Of a stretch of DNA of 64,000 nt, positions 1 to 11,711 are shown piece by piece; position 1 is the first letter of the stretch; each line of letters opens with the position of its first letter. The position numbers and the translations under genes are program-made. Source of the DNA: Terebella lapidaria (lineage: Eukaryota; Annelida; Polychaeta; Terebellida; Terebellidae); contig OX424558.1 of the NCBI GenBank assembly GCA_949152475.1, positions 36,962,651-37,026,650 of the forward strand, read 5' to 3'. The notes under the pieces are model-generated. The model was not told the DNA's origin. It ran no database searches and saw only the letters and a list, made by a program, of their open reading frames with translations.

Positions 1-125
1 AATGTGACAGCACATGACAAGATTATTAACACCCGTTTGGACAAGTGAATAGTAGAACATCAAATATTTACTCTCGAAGAAATCATAAAAGCCTGACCCT
101 TTTAAGTTTTAACATAATACTTCAC

Positions 126-195
126 CTCGCCCATGTCGAGTCTGAATCGTTCCCAAAATCTTGAAGAGAAGAAGTATGTACGACAGTTTGTTCAT
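126..195 (-). CDS. Receptor family copy A, exon 1 (signal peptide); rest lies left of the window
   Basis: The exon encodes a start methionine followed by a hydrophobic leader beginning MNKLSYILLLFKILG, which reads as a secretory signal peptide. It ends in phase 1 at a GTGAAG splice donor. Length (70 nt), phase and sequence match exon 1 of copies B and C almost exactly. The ATG is the complement of 193-195. The sequence at 1-125 is intron 1, matching the intron of copy C near 27625-27745, so exon 2 must lie to the left of the window. Function is unknown; by analogy with copy C it is the leader of a type I membrane protein. Confidence 0.7.
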
Positions 196-1719
196 GTCGA
201 CCAGCAATATTCCTACAGCGTCTGATACGCATGTCTGTTGAAGAACTGTTATTTTCCAAGTGAGCACGAATGACTATCGACTCTATTTGTACAAAAGAAC
301 GTGCCTTAATTAAATTATAAGGAAATGTTGCATCTCATATACTGTGGCTTCATTGTAATTTGTTTGATAAATATTACAATTGGAAATAAATAACAGTCTA
401 ATTACATATCATAATATAGCAGATGTCCATAAATAACTAAACGCGAGAATATTTGGTAGTATTATCTGACAGTTGTGTTATTGGACCATATGGACCGATC
501 GGTGAATATCGCAAAGAATGACAGGTTGGTCTGGTGAATAAGTATTTTGTACACTGATCAGCTTTCAGGCAGTGATAACGAGGAGATTCTTGGTAACATA
601 TACTAATGATTGATATGGAGCTGACATCCAAAGCACGCAGTGGTGCATATTACGAAAGACGTGTGCACATTAATTTTGTGTTTCAGGATTGTGTGTTATA
701 GTATATTTAGTTTGTGCTGAAAATCTCATAAGTAAAAGCATGAAATGTTTGTTAAATGCTAACAATATCATGAACCAAAAACATCACATCGATCTCAATT
801 CAATTGACTGATGGTGCATGATATAATCTTGCGATGGTATCAGTTGAATGATGATTGCAGGAACCAATATGAAAGAAGAAAAAAAAAACAATTGAACAAA
901 ACATCATAAGTCCAATCAATGTAGTTTTAGGACATGGCTTGTGCTAATCTACAGAAGATAAGTTAAATATTAAAGATATTGACTGTGCCGTCCACATTGA
1001 TCTCGATAGGGACTGTGGGGGTACATTCATGAGATTGAAATACACAAAAAAATAATAGAAGAATATGAATGAACAAATATCAACCTTGGTGCCTCTGAAT
1101 ACGAAAGTTGCAAACTCGGTCAATACGTCTTCATCGCGAAGAAAAAAATTCGATGCAATAATTTAAATACTCGTCTTGTGCTCGTTCATTTGAAACAAAC
1201 ATTCAATGTTCATAGTTATTATTAAATGAACTAATTATACTAGTGTCATTTTGGCAGAGCATCAAGAATCATGACTATTCCTACAAGCTTAGTTGTCATC
1301 AATTGATAACAGTGACATCCACACAATAGATACATATAGGCATACCATAATTTAAATATTGATAATGGTAATAGATATCTATCGAGGATGAATTCATACC
1401 CAAGAAATTTCTGGTTATATTAGGATTATGCAGACTTCATCTTGATACTGATACATTGACATATCACATGATATTCCTGACTGCAACAAGCTACATCAAT
1501 AGATATATACACTAATATGATACACCATTTGCAGTTTCCTCGTCTGTATGACGAAGACCGTGTATTCCTCATGTTCACCCTGCACAATACATAATTGATA
1601 AAGAATGGTGTTTATATAGTTAATATTTGTAGAAGCAATCACTGTATAGGAGTAATACATAGATACATGTCACTTGGAAACATAGGTCAATTTGCCAAAC
1701 TAGTTTATTGCTGATAAGT
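196..1719. other. Upstream region of copy A, paralogous to upstream regions of copies B and C
   Basis: No gene is visible. The stretch is A/T-rich and matches, in order, sequence upstream of the other receptor copies. About 262-400 resembles 16505-16640 and 27870-27990. About 430-600 resembles 28020-28215. About 605-850 resembles 33077-33350. About 1070-1719 resembles 34200-34790. The similarity stops at 1719, where a CAGTGGCGGATCC sequence begins. It reads as a duplicated promoter and intergenic block. Confidence 0.6.
262..292 (-). promoter_or_regulatory. Conserved putative core promoter of copy A
   Basis: Read on the minus strand, an ACAAATA (TATA-like) stretch is followed by a GATAGTCA block about 70-95 nt before the ATG. 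The same pair stands before copies B (16505-16536) and C (27871-27896). Conservation in sequences that otherwise contain indels suggests a core promoter or 5' leader. No transcription start is visible directly. Confidence 0.3.
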
Positions 1720-1775
1720 CAGTGGCGGATCCAGCGGGAGGGGGGCAAAGGGGCACGTACCCCCCCCCCCTCCCC
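1720..1775. repeat. Possible DNA-transposon terminus (CAGTGGCGGATCC)
   Basis: The paralogous alignment with the copy C upstream region breaks exactly where CAGTGGCGGATCCAG begins, followed by G- and C-runs. Such CAGTGGCGG ends are known from some hAT/Zaphod-like elements. A weak counterpart (CGCCCCTG read on the plus strand) lies near 4358-4367 after similar C-rich text, but the inverted match is short. No transposase is present. Confidence 0.25.
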
Positions 1776-2019
1776 GGCAAATCTGTAAAAAAATCGTACA
1801 AAATTCGAAAAATACATGTAGAATCGGGGCCTAGTTATCTGGAGAAACTTACATATGAAGCATTCTGTTCAGGAGTGATTCGGAACTTCTCGCCCTTTGG
1901 TGTTCAATGTATCCCGACATGACGTCCATGTTAGAGCAACACGTCAGCCTTTGGTGTATCCCTGGGAGGGGGCAGCCTTCATATAGTTGTGATACTGTTC
2001 CTGTCAGGCGTCAGGCGTG

Positions 2020-3150
2020 AGCCACTGAGCTTTTACACTCTCTATTAGGGAGAGTTTTCAAGATACCTTCACGAAACATGATATACAAGTAAAATGATGA
2101 TAACTGGTGGTGTTATGACGTGGTGGCTACCTAGTAGTGACACCACGGTTATAGCGCTACACTGGTATTGACTTTCAACAAAATCTGAAAAACAAGGTGG
2201 CCGCCATTGCCTATTTTATACGGAACTCGACTATGAAGTTTGTGCACTCTCTTGAAGGGAGAAGTTTAGAGATATCTTCACAAAACTTGATAAGCACTTA
2301 TAATATTGCAATATGACGATTGGTATTGATTCTCAATATATATATTGTGACGGAATAGCGAGTTCTTCGGGCGGCTATTACACCCGCTGATCATACAGTC
2401 CGATGTATGTCGTGCGTTTGAACACAACAAAGAAGTCCGACGTAATGTTTCACAATAATCCGATTTATTATGATGATTTAGGTCCGATGTACGATCACGG
2501 TCACTCACTCAAGCACACGTAATACCACTATAGTCCGAAATATTAACTATAGTCCGTTATTAACTTTCCTTATTGAAATCTTCTATAATGTACCTCTCTA
2601 GTAATTCTCTTAATCCAACTTCTAGAATGTCTCTATTCAACTACTTCAATACCAACTGCCTAGTGTGTGGGAAAGCGCGGGGCTAAGTCAGGATGTGAGT
2701 GTGGGTTTTCCCGCGTAATGTGGCAGGTGTTCATGTAAATGGCGGGAAAGTGATGTCATGTCTGTGTGGGCGGAGTTATGTGTCTGGAAATGTGGTGATT
2801 GGAGGGAATGTAGGAAGTGATAGCATGAGCGGTGTTGTTTACATGTAGGTGTGGTGCGAGGACGGTGCGTGCCCGGTGACGTAAGGTAAGTAAGTAGGAA
2901 GTCATGTGATGAATCTGTGCCGTGAATGTCGAGTGGCAGAATGTGTCAGGGACGGGTTTCGGGCCATAACAGTCATAAATATCCTACAATATATAAACAA
3001 GATGACCGTCATTGCGAATTTTGTGCCGGACTCGGACACATACTTTTACACTCTCTAAAATGGAGAATTTTCAAGATATCTTTGCGAAACTTGATATGCA
3101 GGTAAAACATATGGCAAAATGACGAATGAAACCGATTTTTGCCGAAATTC
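2020..3150. repeat. Diverged tandem repeat of about 200 bp, interrupted by an insertion
   Basis: Three diverged units begin near 2030, 2236 and 3040. Each contains a CACTCTCT stretch, a GGAGA stretch and then a CAAGATATCTTC-like segment followed by AAACTTGATA. Units two and three are separated by a 643-bp insertion (2346-2988). Confidence 0.5.
2346..2988. mobile_element. Candidate solo LTR (643 bp, TG...CA, ATAT flank)
   Basis: The block interrupts a diverged tandem repeat unit. It begins TGTGACGG, ends CCTACA, and is flanked on both sides by ATAT, which fits a 4-bp target duplication. The repeat text resumes on both sides (CTCAATATAT before, ACAATATATAAAC after). There is no internal coding region, so a solo LTR is the simplest reading. 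Its sequence is unlike the LTRs of E1-E3. Strand is unknown. Confidence 0.45.
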
Positions 3151-4413
3151 CATCAACATAATGGCGGCCATAGTACCATAAAATTCCACACTTTGATTGT
3201 ATCAGCTGTTACGTATTTTTTTTTGTGGTCCATGGGACATCGGTTGCGGTTCTGGGCGACCGACGGCGTCTTGTTGAAATCCGGGACTGCACCGACACTG
3301 GCGTGTTTAGAGGGGGGCACAGCCAGGACGTGCCCCCTCTTTCCATGAAATAGGTACCTTTGTGCACCCTCTTCCAAAAAATAGTGCCCTCACTCAGTTT
3401 CTTAGAAAATCAAATAAAATTGAATAATTTTCTTTATTTTATTGCCTTTTTGATGATAGTCATCTGCGTGAACATTTTCTTCCACTGGTACGGCATGATA
3501 ATGTTCCCATATTGTTTGTTAACACCTACATGACCAGCAGTCGCATCATATATATCATTACAGTGTTATATCATTACAAGACCACCCTCAATAAAGACTT
3601 CCCCCTCTGTAAAGACCTTTCCGTGTGGCGCCAGGATAACGTTACCATGTATATGAACCCCTCTAATAAGACATCCCCTTGGATAAGATCTTAATTTTGT
3701 GGCAGAAGGGTAGGTCTTATCTGAGGGGGGCCATTGTATATCTTTGAAATTAAAGTGCTGATGCTATGACCTCCCTACCCACACCCTCCATGCCAAACAA
3801 ACCCTTCGTCATTAGTATGATGGGAGAGGGATAAACGCTGCCCCAAGGCAACATTTGGTTGTAATCTGGGGTTGTAGAGGATGGGATATGTTTGTCAATT
3901 GAAATGTTCGATCGCCTACGGAATGCAACATCATGTGTTAAAGATTAAACATTTTTATCCTAATAAATGCCTGGACAGAAAATACTTTCTGTCACATTTG
4001 TTTGCCACGAAGGCGATTCCCGCCGCAAGCTGAGTCCCTCTTCAAAGTGCCATATAGAGTCATGACACCAGCTCACCCACGACAGGGGCATGTAGGCATA
4101 TACTGGAATTTACAAATGATTGTTATATACAGCATATTCGGCTTTGGGACCGGAGGAAACTGAAATCCAGAATGCAGGATTGCGGCATTGTTTGTGCATG
4201 TGGCATTAAATAATACAAGTGAATATAAAATAGTAATAATTCCTTTCATCCCACTCTGCATTGCGCAAAAGCATTTCACAGATTATCTATCTAAATAAGG
4301 CGAAAGTCCAGACCCCCTGCCATCAAATTGTGCCCCCTCATTCCACAAGTCCTGTACACGCCCCTGACCCGCCTCTCGCTTCAAAGTGTGGGGCTTCTTT
4401 TTGAAGCCCCTAC

Positions 4414-4457
<44 letters not shown>

Positions 4458-4483
4458 CTACATAATAATAATAATAATAATAA
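2989..4483. other. Gene-free repeat-derived stretch
   Basis: I see no credible gene. The stretch contains pieces with short C-runs and CCCCCT motifs (3290-3370, 4300-4370) that resemble the block at 1720 and may be internal parts of one degraded transposon. It ends in an (AAT)n microsatellite (about 4412-4483) into which E1 inserted. Confidence 0.4.
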
Positions 4484-5220
4484 TGTGGCGATTTTGCCCT
4501 AAGCACGCGGCAGGTGATTGTAAACATAAATGCCATTTATGTGGCCTTTTTGTACTTGGCCTTGTTTTGACATGCTCCGTTCGAGCGTGCATTGCCACGG
4601 CGACGTATTGTAATTTACGCTCCAGTAAACTATAACAATGGATCGATTAAACCTCGCGTGCGCCCTACAGTTTCTGGTGTATTATATATACACTGGAAGC
4701 GACTCGATCGAGGAGATTGTCCGAGAGATCGAGACTAGGACGCACACGAGGCTCGCCATGAGCTTTGTGTTCCCTGGGTCTGAGTAGTGGGCTCCTAGAG
4801 CCCTGGGGACGATTTCCATGGGGAGGCCCGGGCTGGGAGAGACAAGTTGCTGACTCGGGGGCCTTTGGCCCTGTGGATCGCCAGCTCTCTCCCTTCCCGG
4901 GACGTGTGACAGAGGCTCTGGCCAGCATGTCGGACTGTACGGGGTTCCGTCCCCGAGGCAGACCGCGGCTCGCCAGGCCCCGCCAGTTAACACTGTAGGG
5001 ATGAACTAGTTTCTGAACGGTGTCCGTAGGCCTGGGAGTGTCGGGTGGGCTGTTACCTGGTTACCGTTAATGCTGAAGTAGTTACCGTGTCCGCAGCGAC
5101 CTCCGGTGAGCGGCCCTGCCACGAGGATCCGGAATAGCGGATGCGCGTCCGCAAGGACTCGGATGGGAGAGGACTATCCTCGAGGATCCCGAAGAGCGGA
5201 CGGTAGTCAATAACTTTACA
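4484..5220 (+). repeat. E1 5' LTR (737 bp)
   Basis: It starts TGTGGCGA and ends AACTTTACA, and matches 14320-15056 over its full length. A TATATATA element near 4682-4692 inside a short palindrome is a likely core promoter, so U3 would lie 5' of it. Confidence 0.95.
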
Positions 5221-5221
5221 T

Positions 5222-5233
5222 TGGTGCCGTGAC
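5222..5233 (+). other. E1 primer-binding site, tRNA-His
   Basis: One base after the LTR stands TGGTGCCGTGAC. It is the exact complement of the last twelve bases of a typical animal tRNA-His with its CCA end (GTCACGGCA-CCA). The match stops after twelve bases. Confidence 0.8.
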
Positions 5234-5331
5234 CAGGATCAGTCCGACAGTGTTCCATCGCAGCCTACCGTCACAGCGTTGTAGCCTCCTTCGTCCCTGG
5301 GGATCGCTCGCTCCTCAAGGACAACTCGAAA

Positions 5332-6486
5332 ATGATGAAGGAAAGAGACAAAGCCGCAGATAAGGCAAAGGAACCCAAGGGGAGGGATAAGGGTGGAAAC
5401 GTCGCGGACCACACCCGGTCGCGCGACAGCCACCGTGAGACGTCTTCGGATGACTCCGGTGGCCGGAAGGAACGCGCGGAGACCTCCGTGGACAAGACCC
5501 CGTCGGCGGAGACGACTCCGGCGTCCCTGGCTCCGTCTCCGGACGTAGAGTCGAGCCCCGCGGGGCCGCAGCAGGAGTTGTCGTCAAGGCCGGGCCTTGA
5601 CGTGTTAGGCGCGGTGGGTGGAGCTGGCAACGGCTCTACGCCGCACCCGCCCGTGCCCAGAACAGATCCGTGGCAAATGGCACCCTTCCGTAAGACGCCT
5701 TCGGGCGTCCGGAATCGAGCGCCAATGCATGCGGGTCCTTCTGGACAAGCGGACCAGCCTTACCAGATGCCACACCCGGCCGGGTGGACTCCTTCGCGAG
5801 CCTCCGGCATGGGTTCTGGTCGGTCCGCACCGGGTAGTGTGGTGGATCAGCTCACCGACGCACTTGGCGGGCTGGCCCCTCTAGGGCGCTATGACCGCGC
5901 CCGGTCGCCCCATCAGGGACGATCAGACCGGCGGAACCGCTCCCCCTCTCCGCTGTCACAAGGCAACTCGGGGCCTTTGACGGAGAGGGAGAGGTGGCTG
6001 ATATCCGAGGCGCTTGTACTGTTCAAGCGGAATCAGCCGCCTCCGAGCGTTGACACGTCGGCCATCCTAAGTCCGGGGATGTCTGGGCCAGTAGCCCCTC
6101 CCCAAGTCCTGCCGAGTCCGCAGGCGCCAGTGGCCCCTGCAATGGGACCCGCGCCTGCCCCGCGGCTCGGAGGCACCACGTTGGCGACCGCGTCGACCGT
6201 TCCGACGGTTGGAGCGCAAGCCGCGTGGCCGACTTACCCTGGCACGTACAGTGTGTCGGACGGGCAGTGGCAACAGGCGGCTTCGGCCCCAAGCTTTGCC
6301 GCCCCTTCTGGAGCCTACCCAGTAGGTTCGATGGGAGCCCCGCCCGCACCTAGCCAGAGTGGGTTTTTAGCGGGAATGACCCCGGCGGCAAACGTGAGCT
6401 TCCCTGCTCCTATGTCCGCGGCGTCTATGTTTGCTCCGGCAGACTCCGCCGCAGGCGCAGGAAGCGCGCGGAACCAGACGCGATGA
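5332..6486 (+). pseudogene. gag: E1 gag, N-terminal part (frameshifted)
   Basis: The frame opens at an ATG about 100 bp after the primer site and runs 384 codons. It encodes a long, low-complexity Ser/Pro/Gly-rich N-terminal region similar to that of E2 gag (48032-46506). Relative to E2 it lacks a net 53 bp near 6472, which shifts the frame just before the capsid domain and gives the stop at 6486. The capsid and zinc-knuckle parts follow in another frame. Gag would form the particle and bind the RNA; this copy cannot make a full product. Confidence 0.9.
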
Positions 6487-7092
6487 CGGGCCCGACCACT
6501 CTTCGTGGCGGAAACGGTTCAACGGGGATAACGCCGACTTGGAGGACTACTTGCTCCAGGTATGGCGTACCGCCGTGTACGAAGGATGGTCCCAGCATGA
6601 AGCTGGACACGTCCTCGCGGGGAGCTTGGAAGGAAAAGCTCTCCGCGTGATGCCGTGTCTCCCGGTGGGAACAGTGACGGGCAGTGGCAACAGGCGGCTT
6701 CGGCCCCAAGCTTTGCCGCCCCTTCTGGAGCCTACCCAGTAGGTTCGATGGGAGCCCCGCCCGCACCTAGCCAGAGTGGGTTTTTAGCGGGAATGACCCC
6801 GGCGGCAAACGTGAGCTTCCCTGCTCCTATGTCCGCGGCGTCGATGTTTGCTCCGGCAGACTCCGCCGCAGGCGCAGGAAGCGCGCGGAACCAGACGCGA
6901 TGATGGGCCCGACCACTCTTCGTGGCGGAAACGGTTCAACGGGGATAACGCCGACTTGGAGGACTACTTGCTCCAGGTATGGCGTACCGCCGTGTACGAA
7001 GGATGGTCCCAGCATGAAGCTGGACACGTCCTCGCGAAGAGCTTGGAAGGAAAAGCTCTCCGCGTGATGCCGTGTCTGCCGGTGGGAACAGT
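6259..7092 (+). repeat. 417-bp tandem duplication inside E1 gag
   Basis: Sequence starting GACGGGCAGTGGCAAC at 6259 recurs at 6676, and the GTGGGAACAGTGACG end at about 6665 recurs at 7082, giving a period of 417 bp (two copies). Both copies carry the same 53-bp deletion, so the deletion came first. A few base differences separate the copies. Confidence 0.9.
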
Positions 7093-7900
7093 GACGTTCG
7101 GCGAGGTTGCTCGTCAACTTCGCCTGCTGTTCACGCCGACGACCAATCGGCGGCAGTCTGAACGAGAGTTCAAAGCGCGTACCCGCCAGCCGACTGAGTC
7201 CGTGACAGACTATGCGTTCAACCTACGCATACTCGGCCGGAGAGCTTTTCCGGACATGGACTCCAGACGGTTTGAGACGATGCTGATCGATCAGTTCATC
7301 GATGGCCAGCCTTACCACCTAGCGTACGGGCTGGCCACTCATGAAAAGCGATCGATGGAGGAGGCAATAGACTCCGCGCTTGCGCTTGAGGTGGCTGTCC
7401 GCCCTAGACAGTTGCCTCCAGCCCCGGCTCCGGCCTCGGCTGTACCCGCGCAGGCGGCGACTCCTCCTCCGGTCAAGGCATCGCAGGTAACCCCGTGGCA
7501 GGACCCGGTCGTCCGGGAACCCGCCAGGGAACCTACCCAGCAGTGGGTTAGTGCGCCGGCACCCTCTACAGGGGCGCCCGCACATGTGGCACCAGTCGCC
7601 GCGCCGTGCTCGCCTTCGGACGAGTGCGACATGGAGGAATACGACCTCGGCGCCGCGCAGATGATTGCGCACTGCGCCGGGATCGAAGCTCCGGGACCTG
7701 CAGAATGTTGCGCGTTCACCTCCGGACCAGCCCAAAACCGTCCCTGCTACTTCTGCGGAAAGCAGGGACACTTTTGGCTGAAGTGTCCGGAGTTGTTGGA
7801 ATGCCTGCGGTCGCGCGGATACCAGGGAGCCCTCCCTGGCCCGCAACGGAGGAATTCCTTCCGGTCTGGTCCTCCGGGACAACAGAACTGGAACCCGTGA
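6904..7900 (+). pseudogene. gag: E1 gag, capsid and zinc-knuckle part
   Basis: This frame continues gag after the frameshift. It contains the retrotransposon capsid region (WRKRFNGDNADLEDYLLQVW and following), an Ala/Pro-rich linker and one zinc knuckle, CYFCGKQGHFWLKC (7744-7785), of the form CX2CX4HX4C. It ends with TGA at 7898-7900, where E2 has CGA. The stop lies three nucleotides upstream of the GGGAAAC heptamer, so ribosomes in this frame would not reach the frameshift site. Confidence 0.85.
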
Positions 7901-7902
7901 CA

Positions 7903-7952
7903 GGGAAACTAGATCCGGACGTGGTGGCGACCAACACTACGTCCGGGGATAG
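7903..7952 (+). promoter_or_regulatory. E1 gag-pol frameshift site (inactivated by upstream stop)
   Basis: GGGAAAC at 7903-7909 is followed by TAG and by a stem formed by ATCCGGACG and CGTCCGGGGAT, as in E2. The gag frame already stops at 7898-7900, so the signal is a relic in this copy. Confidence 0.6.
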
Positions 7953-8100
7953 TTGTTCGGTGGCAAACGATGCCGCCCCACCCGCTGATGAGCAGGACGA
8001 ACCCCAAGTAGATATGACTTCTCCGGAAGTAGTCCTTGGAGATCAGTCCAGCTCCTCCGCGGCAGAGGCGGATGGCGAGGACTCCGTAGATGAGCGTGTG
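7910..8100 (+). pseudogene. pol: E1 pol, start of the -1 frame up to a 7-bp deletion
   Basis: In the frame -1 to gag, an acidic linker between gag and protease is open across this segment and matches E2 pol. Near 8095 E1 lacks seven bases present in E2 (GATGAG is followed directly by CGTGTG). The frame is therefore lost and pol resumes in another frame at about 8100. Confidence 0.7.
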
Positions 8101-8126
8101 AAAGGTATCGCCCTACCTGCGCGCTG

Positions 8127-10248
8127 GTGAGGGACCCTTGCTGGTACCTGCCCCTGTCCTTCAGACGGGAGCCGGTCCGGTTCCTCGTAGACTCAGGCTC
8201 GGAGGTGACCCTCGTGGCCGCCGGAACGTTTAGGAAGGAGCCCGCGCTCCGCAACCTCGAGTTGCGGGATCCCGGACCATATAAGCTCTACGGAGCGGGA
8301 GACAACCGCATCCGTATCCATGGCATCATCGATCTGCCTATTACCCTTGGGGACAAGGTGTATCTGACAGAGGCGATCGTGGCGGATATCGGAGCGGCCG
8401 AGATTATTGGGATGAATTTTCTACGGGTCCACCGGGTGATGGCCAACTTTAGTGCTGGCGAGTTCCGGATGGGAGAGGACACACACTTCCTCTTCCGCTC
8501 GGGCCCGATGCATTCATTCCAGATGCGGACATCGCGCACTGTAGTAGTGCCACCGATGAGTGAGATGATCATCGAGACGAGGCCGCGTCGTCCCCGCATG
8601 CCCCTCGATGGTCGACCGTGTATAGTGCAACCCGTGAGCAGTTTCGCCGCAGGAACTGGGCTCGTGCTGGGTGGGGCCCTGGTCATGTCCAACCCCCGCG
8701 CGATGCCCATCCTCGTGGTGAATCCTACGGATGCTCCGATTGTACTGAAGCGCGGATGCATAGCAGCTACTGCTATTCCCGCGTCCTCGAGTCGTATCCT
8801 CCCCGACGATCCTGTCTGCCGCGCTGCGTGCGTGGCGGCGGCCACCGGGGATGACCCGTTCACCCTGCCGGACCATTTGGAATCTCGGGTTCCGAAGGAC
8901 CGGTTGGATGAAGAGCAGCGCCAAGCGCTCCGCAAACTGCTGCGGCAGTATGCGGATGTGTTCATGGGTCCTGATGGTGCGGTTGGCAAGACTGACGTCG
9001 CCAAGCACCGCATCGACCTCGTGGACGAGCGTCCTCTCAAGCAGCGTCTTCGTCGGGCAGCAATAGTGCACCAAGAGGTCATAGACCAGGAGGTGCAAAA
9101 GATGCTCGACTTGGACATCATCGAACCCAGTGACAGCCCTTGGGCCAGTCCGGTGGTTATGGTGAAGAAGAAGGACGGCTCGTGGAGGTTCTGCGTGGAC
9201 TATCGGAAACTCAACGATGCCACGCGGAAGGACTCATATCCTCTCCCGCACATTGAGGATACCTTCGATGCCCTGGCCGGGTCGCACTATTTCTGTGCTC
9301 TGGATCTGGCCTCTGGGTATTGGCAGGTGGAGATGGAGGAGAGTGATCGGGCGAAGACTGCCTTCGTTACCAAGAACGGGCTCTACCAATTCAAGGTAAT
9401 GCCGTTCGGGCTCTGTAACGCACCAGCGACGTTCGAGCGCCTCATGGAGATGGTACTAAAAGGGTTCCTCTGGAAGCGATGTATGGTCTACATCGACGAT
9501 GTCGTCGTGTATGGCCGGTCGTTCGAGGAAACCCTCACCAACCTCCAGATGGTGCTCCATCGCATCCACGGAGCAGGGCTTAAATTGAAGCCAAGTAAGT
9601 GCGAACTATTCGCGCAGGAAATCCTGTACTTGGGCTTCATGGTAACGGGCACCGGAGTGAGACCAGACCCCGCAAAGGTGGCGGCCGTGCAGAAATGGCC
9701 TCCGCCCTGCAACGTGGCGGACGTGAGGTCCTTTTTGGGCTTCGCGAGCTACCACCGCAGGTTTATTCACGGCTTTGCGGAGATCGCGCGTCCCCTTACT
9801 ATCCTCACGGAAAAGGGCGCCGATTTTGTTTGGTCCGCCGAGCAGGCTGACGCCTTCTCGGGACTCCGGCAGGCCTTGGTAGCGGCCCTGGTGCTGCGGC
9901 ACCCTCGTCCGGACTGCGAGTTCATCCTGGACACTGACGCGAGTAACTTCGCACTCGGCGGTGTCCTCTCGCAGATCGTGGACGGGCAAGAGCGGGTAGT
10001 AGCTTATGCGAGTGTGGCCTTGAGCCGCTCTCAAATGAACTACTGTACCACTCATCGCGAGTTGCTCGCGGTGGTTACGATGACCAAGCGTTTCCGGCAC
10101 TATTTGTTGGGACGCCATTTCCGCTTGCGGACTGATCATAGTTCGCTGAGATGGCTCCTCAACTATAGTGAGGCCGATGGCTTGGTGGCGCGGTGGCTCG
10201 TCAAACTCCAAGAGTATGACATGCAGATAGAGCATCGCGCTGGTAACA
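8127..10248 (+). pseudogene. pol: E1 pol: protease, reverse transcriptase, RNase H; integrase deleted
   Basis: The open frame encodes an aspartic protease with the DSGS triad motif (near 8188-8200), then a Ty3/Gypsy reverse transcriptase with FCVDYRKLN and the YIDD catalytic box (near 9487-9498), then RNase H with the LDTDAS motif (near 9927-9945). Compared with E2, everything from the end of RNase H through the HHCC finger and the DDE integrase core is missing: the text jumps at about 10246 to sequence that in E2 lies 3' of the pol stop. The remaining codons to 10418 read non-coding sequence. The product would be catalytically incomplete. Confidence 0.92.
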
Positions 10249-11711
10249 ACCTCTTATATGGCCAGACTGAGGTTGGGATTTACGTCCGCTACGGGAGAAG
10301 CGCCTTCCCACGGATTTGGGGAACTGGCTCTGGACGCGGGGATAGTGTCCGCACGCGAGGACTGATGTCCGCGGTTCGTCCGCGTGACTCGTCCGGCGTC
10401 CGCGGCGCTTTAAGATGACGCACTTCGGTGTAGTTATCCCCCGTGAGCCATTACTATAATTACGGTTATAGTAATTAAGGTTTCTTACGGCAGGAAACCG
10501 ACTATCCATTATGATAATGGAGCGGTTGTTAAGTCCGCGTGTGCGGACCAGCCGCGGCAGCGGGTGACGCTCGTTCTCGTCCGGATCATACCTTACAATA
10601 TGCAGTCCGGCCGGAATGCCCGGAACCCCGGCCTCCTTCTAAGAAGGGGGTCGTATATTACATGCGCAACACTTGTGGTGGCTTTTAATTCCAATTTCAT
10701 ATTCATTGGATAAGGGCAATATGCCGTACAATGGTAGGCGTCCGGCCTGGACTCCGTCCGCGGGCAGCTCCGGACGTCCGCCGGCTATTGCTTTCACCAT
10801 CTTTGGGCGCCTCTAGATTGGGCGCCGGTATGAAGGGTTCGCCCCCTAACCATTGAGGTTATGGACCATGCCGGCTCCGCGTCTAATCTATTGGCTCCGC
10901 GCTCCGGTAGTCGTTTGAGGAGGCTCTGGGCTGGACCGGGCACCGCTCCACGGCCGGGCAGTACGTCGGGTTTGCTAGTGGGCGCTTTGCAAACGCCCAT
11001 AGGGCGCCCGATTGTCTGTCCGGACGTCATGGGTATGTCCGATCGCCCTGTAAGCGTGCCAGCGGCTATGGGGAGTGATTTTGTTTATTTTCCATCTCAT
11101 TTATTATTTATGGGAGGATTATAAGCCACAAGTGTGTGCGTGTTCCCGTGGAAATGCTATTCTTACTCATTTATCCAATATATGAGAAAGTTTAGTGATA
11201 TATCTCTTGTCCTTGGTGCAATAGAGAGTAAGAAATCGGGAGATTTCTGCTTTCGCAAGAGGGGTGTAGGAGACCCACAAGTAGTTTGGCTTTTTGATAC
11301 ATTGTATACAATCTTTAACCTGCGAGGGTGATTAACTTCACGTCATTGATCGCCAGTGCGAAAGCTATCGCTAATGACTGCTGTTAATTACTGTAGTATT
11401 TTAGCGGGTTCCCCCGGGATGGCTTGTGTATACAAGCCATCCGTATACATGGCACAATAGGAGTCACCGGGGGGAGATGCGTGTATGTGAATGCGGTAGT
11501 GTAAAACGTCCTTTTGTCTGTCGATCGGGTAGATGCAGTGAACAGACGTTTCCACGGGAACGCGTCATACGATGCGTGTGCAGTATAACTGCCAACACTT
11601 GATGCCTATAATCGATGTAACTCGACACTTACTGGTCATTCAAGCGCTCGGCACTGGTGGAGACGGATCTGCGGATCTGACTCCCAGTGTTTAGAGCGAT
11701 TAGAGCGCTTG
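10249..11711 (+). other. E1 spacer between pol and ORF3
   Basis: No reading frame of interest is seen. The region is rich in GTCCGC and TCCGGAC words and holds a 10-bp stem (10450-10459 with 10466-10475, six-base loop). It matches 39676-41272 of E2, except that E2 carries about 140 extra bases near 40110-40250. It may hold the promoter or a splice acceptor for ORF3, but none is demonstrable. Confidence 0.6.

Noticed and set aside
4665..4998. Frames of 77-103 codons conserved in the four E1/E2 LTRs
   Set aside because: Conservation follows from LTR duplication; frames overlap on both strands and cross the likely promoter region.
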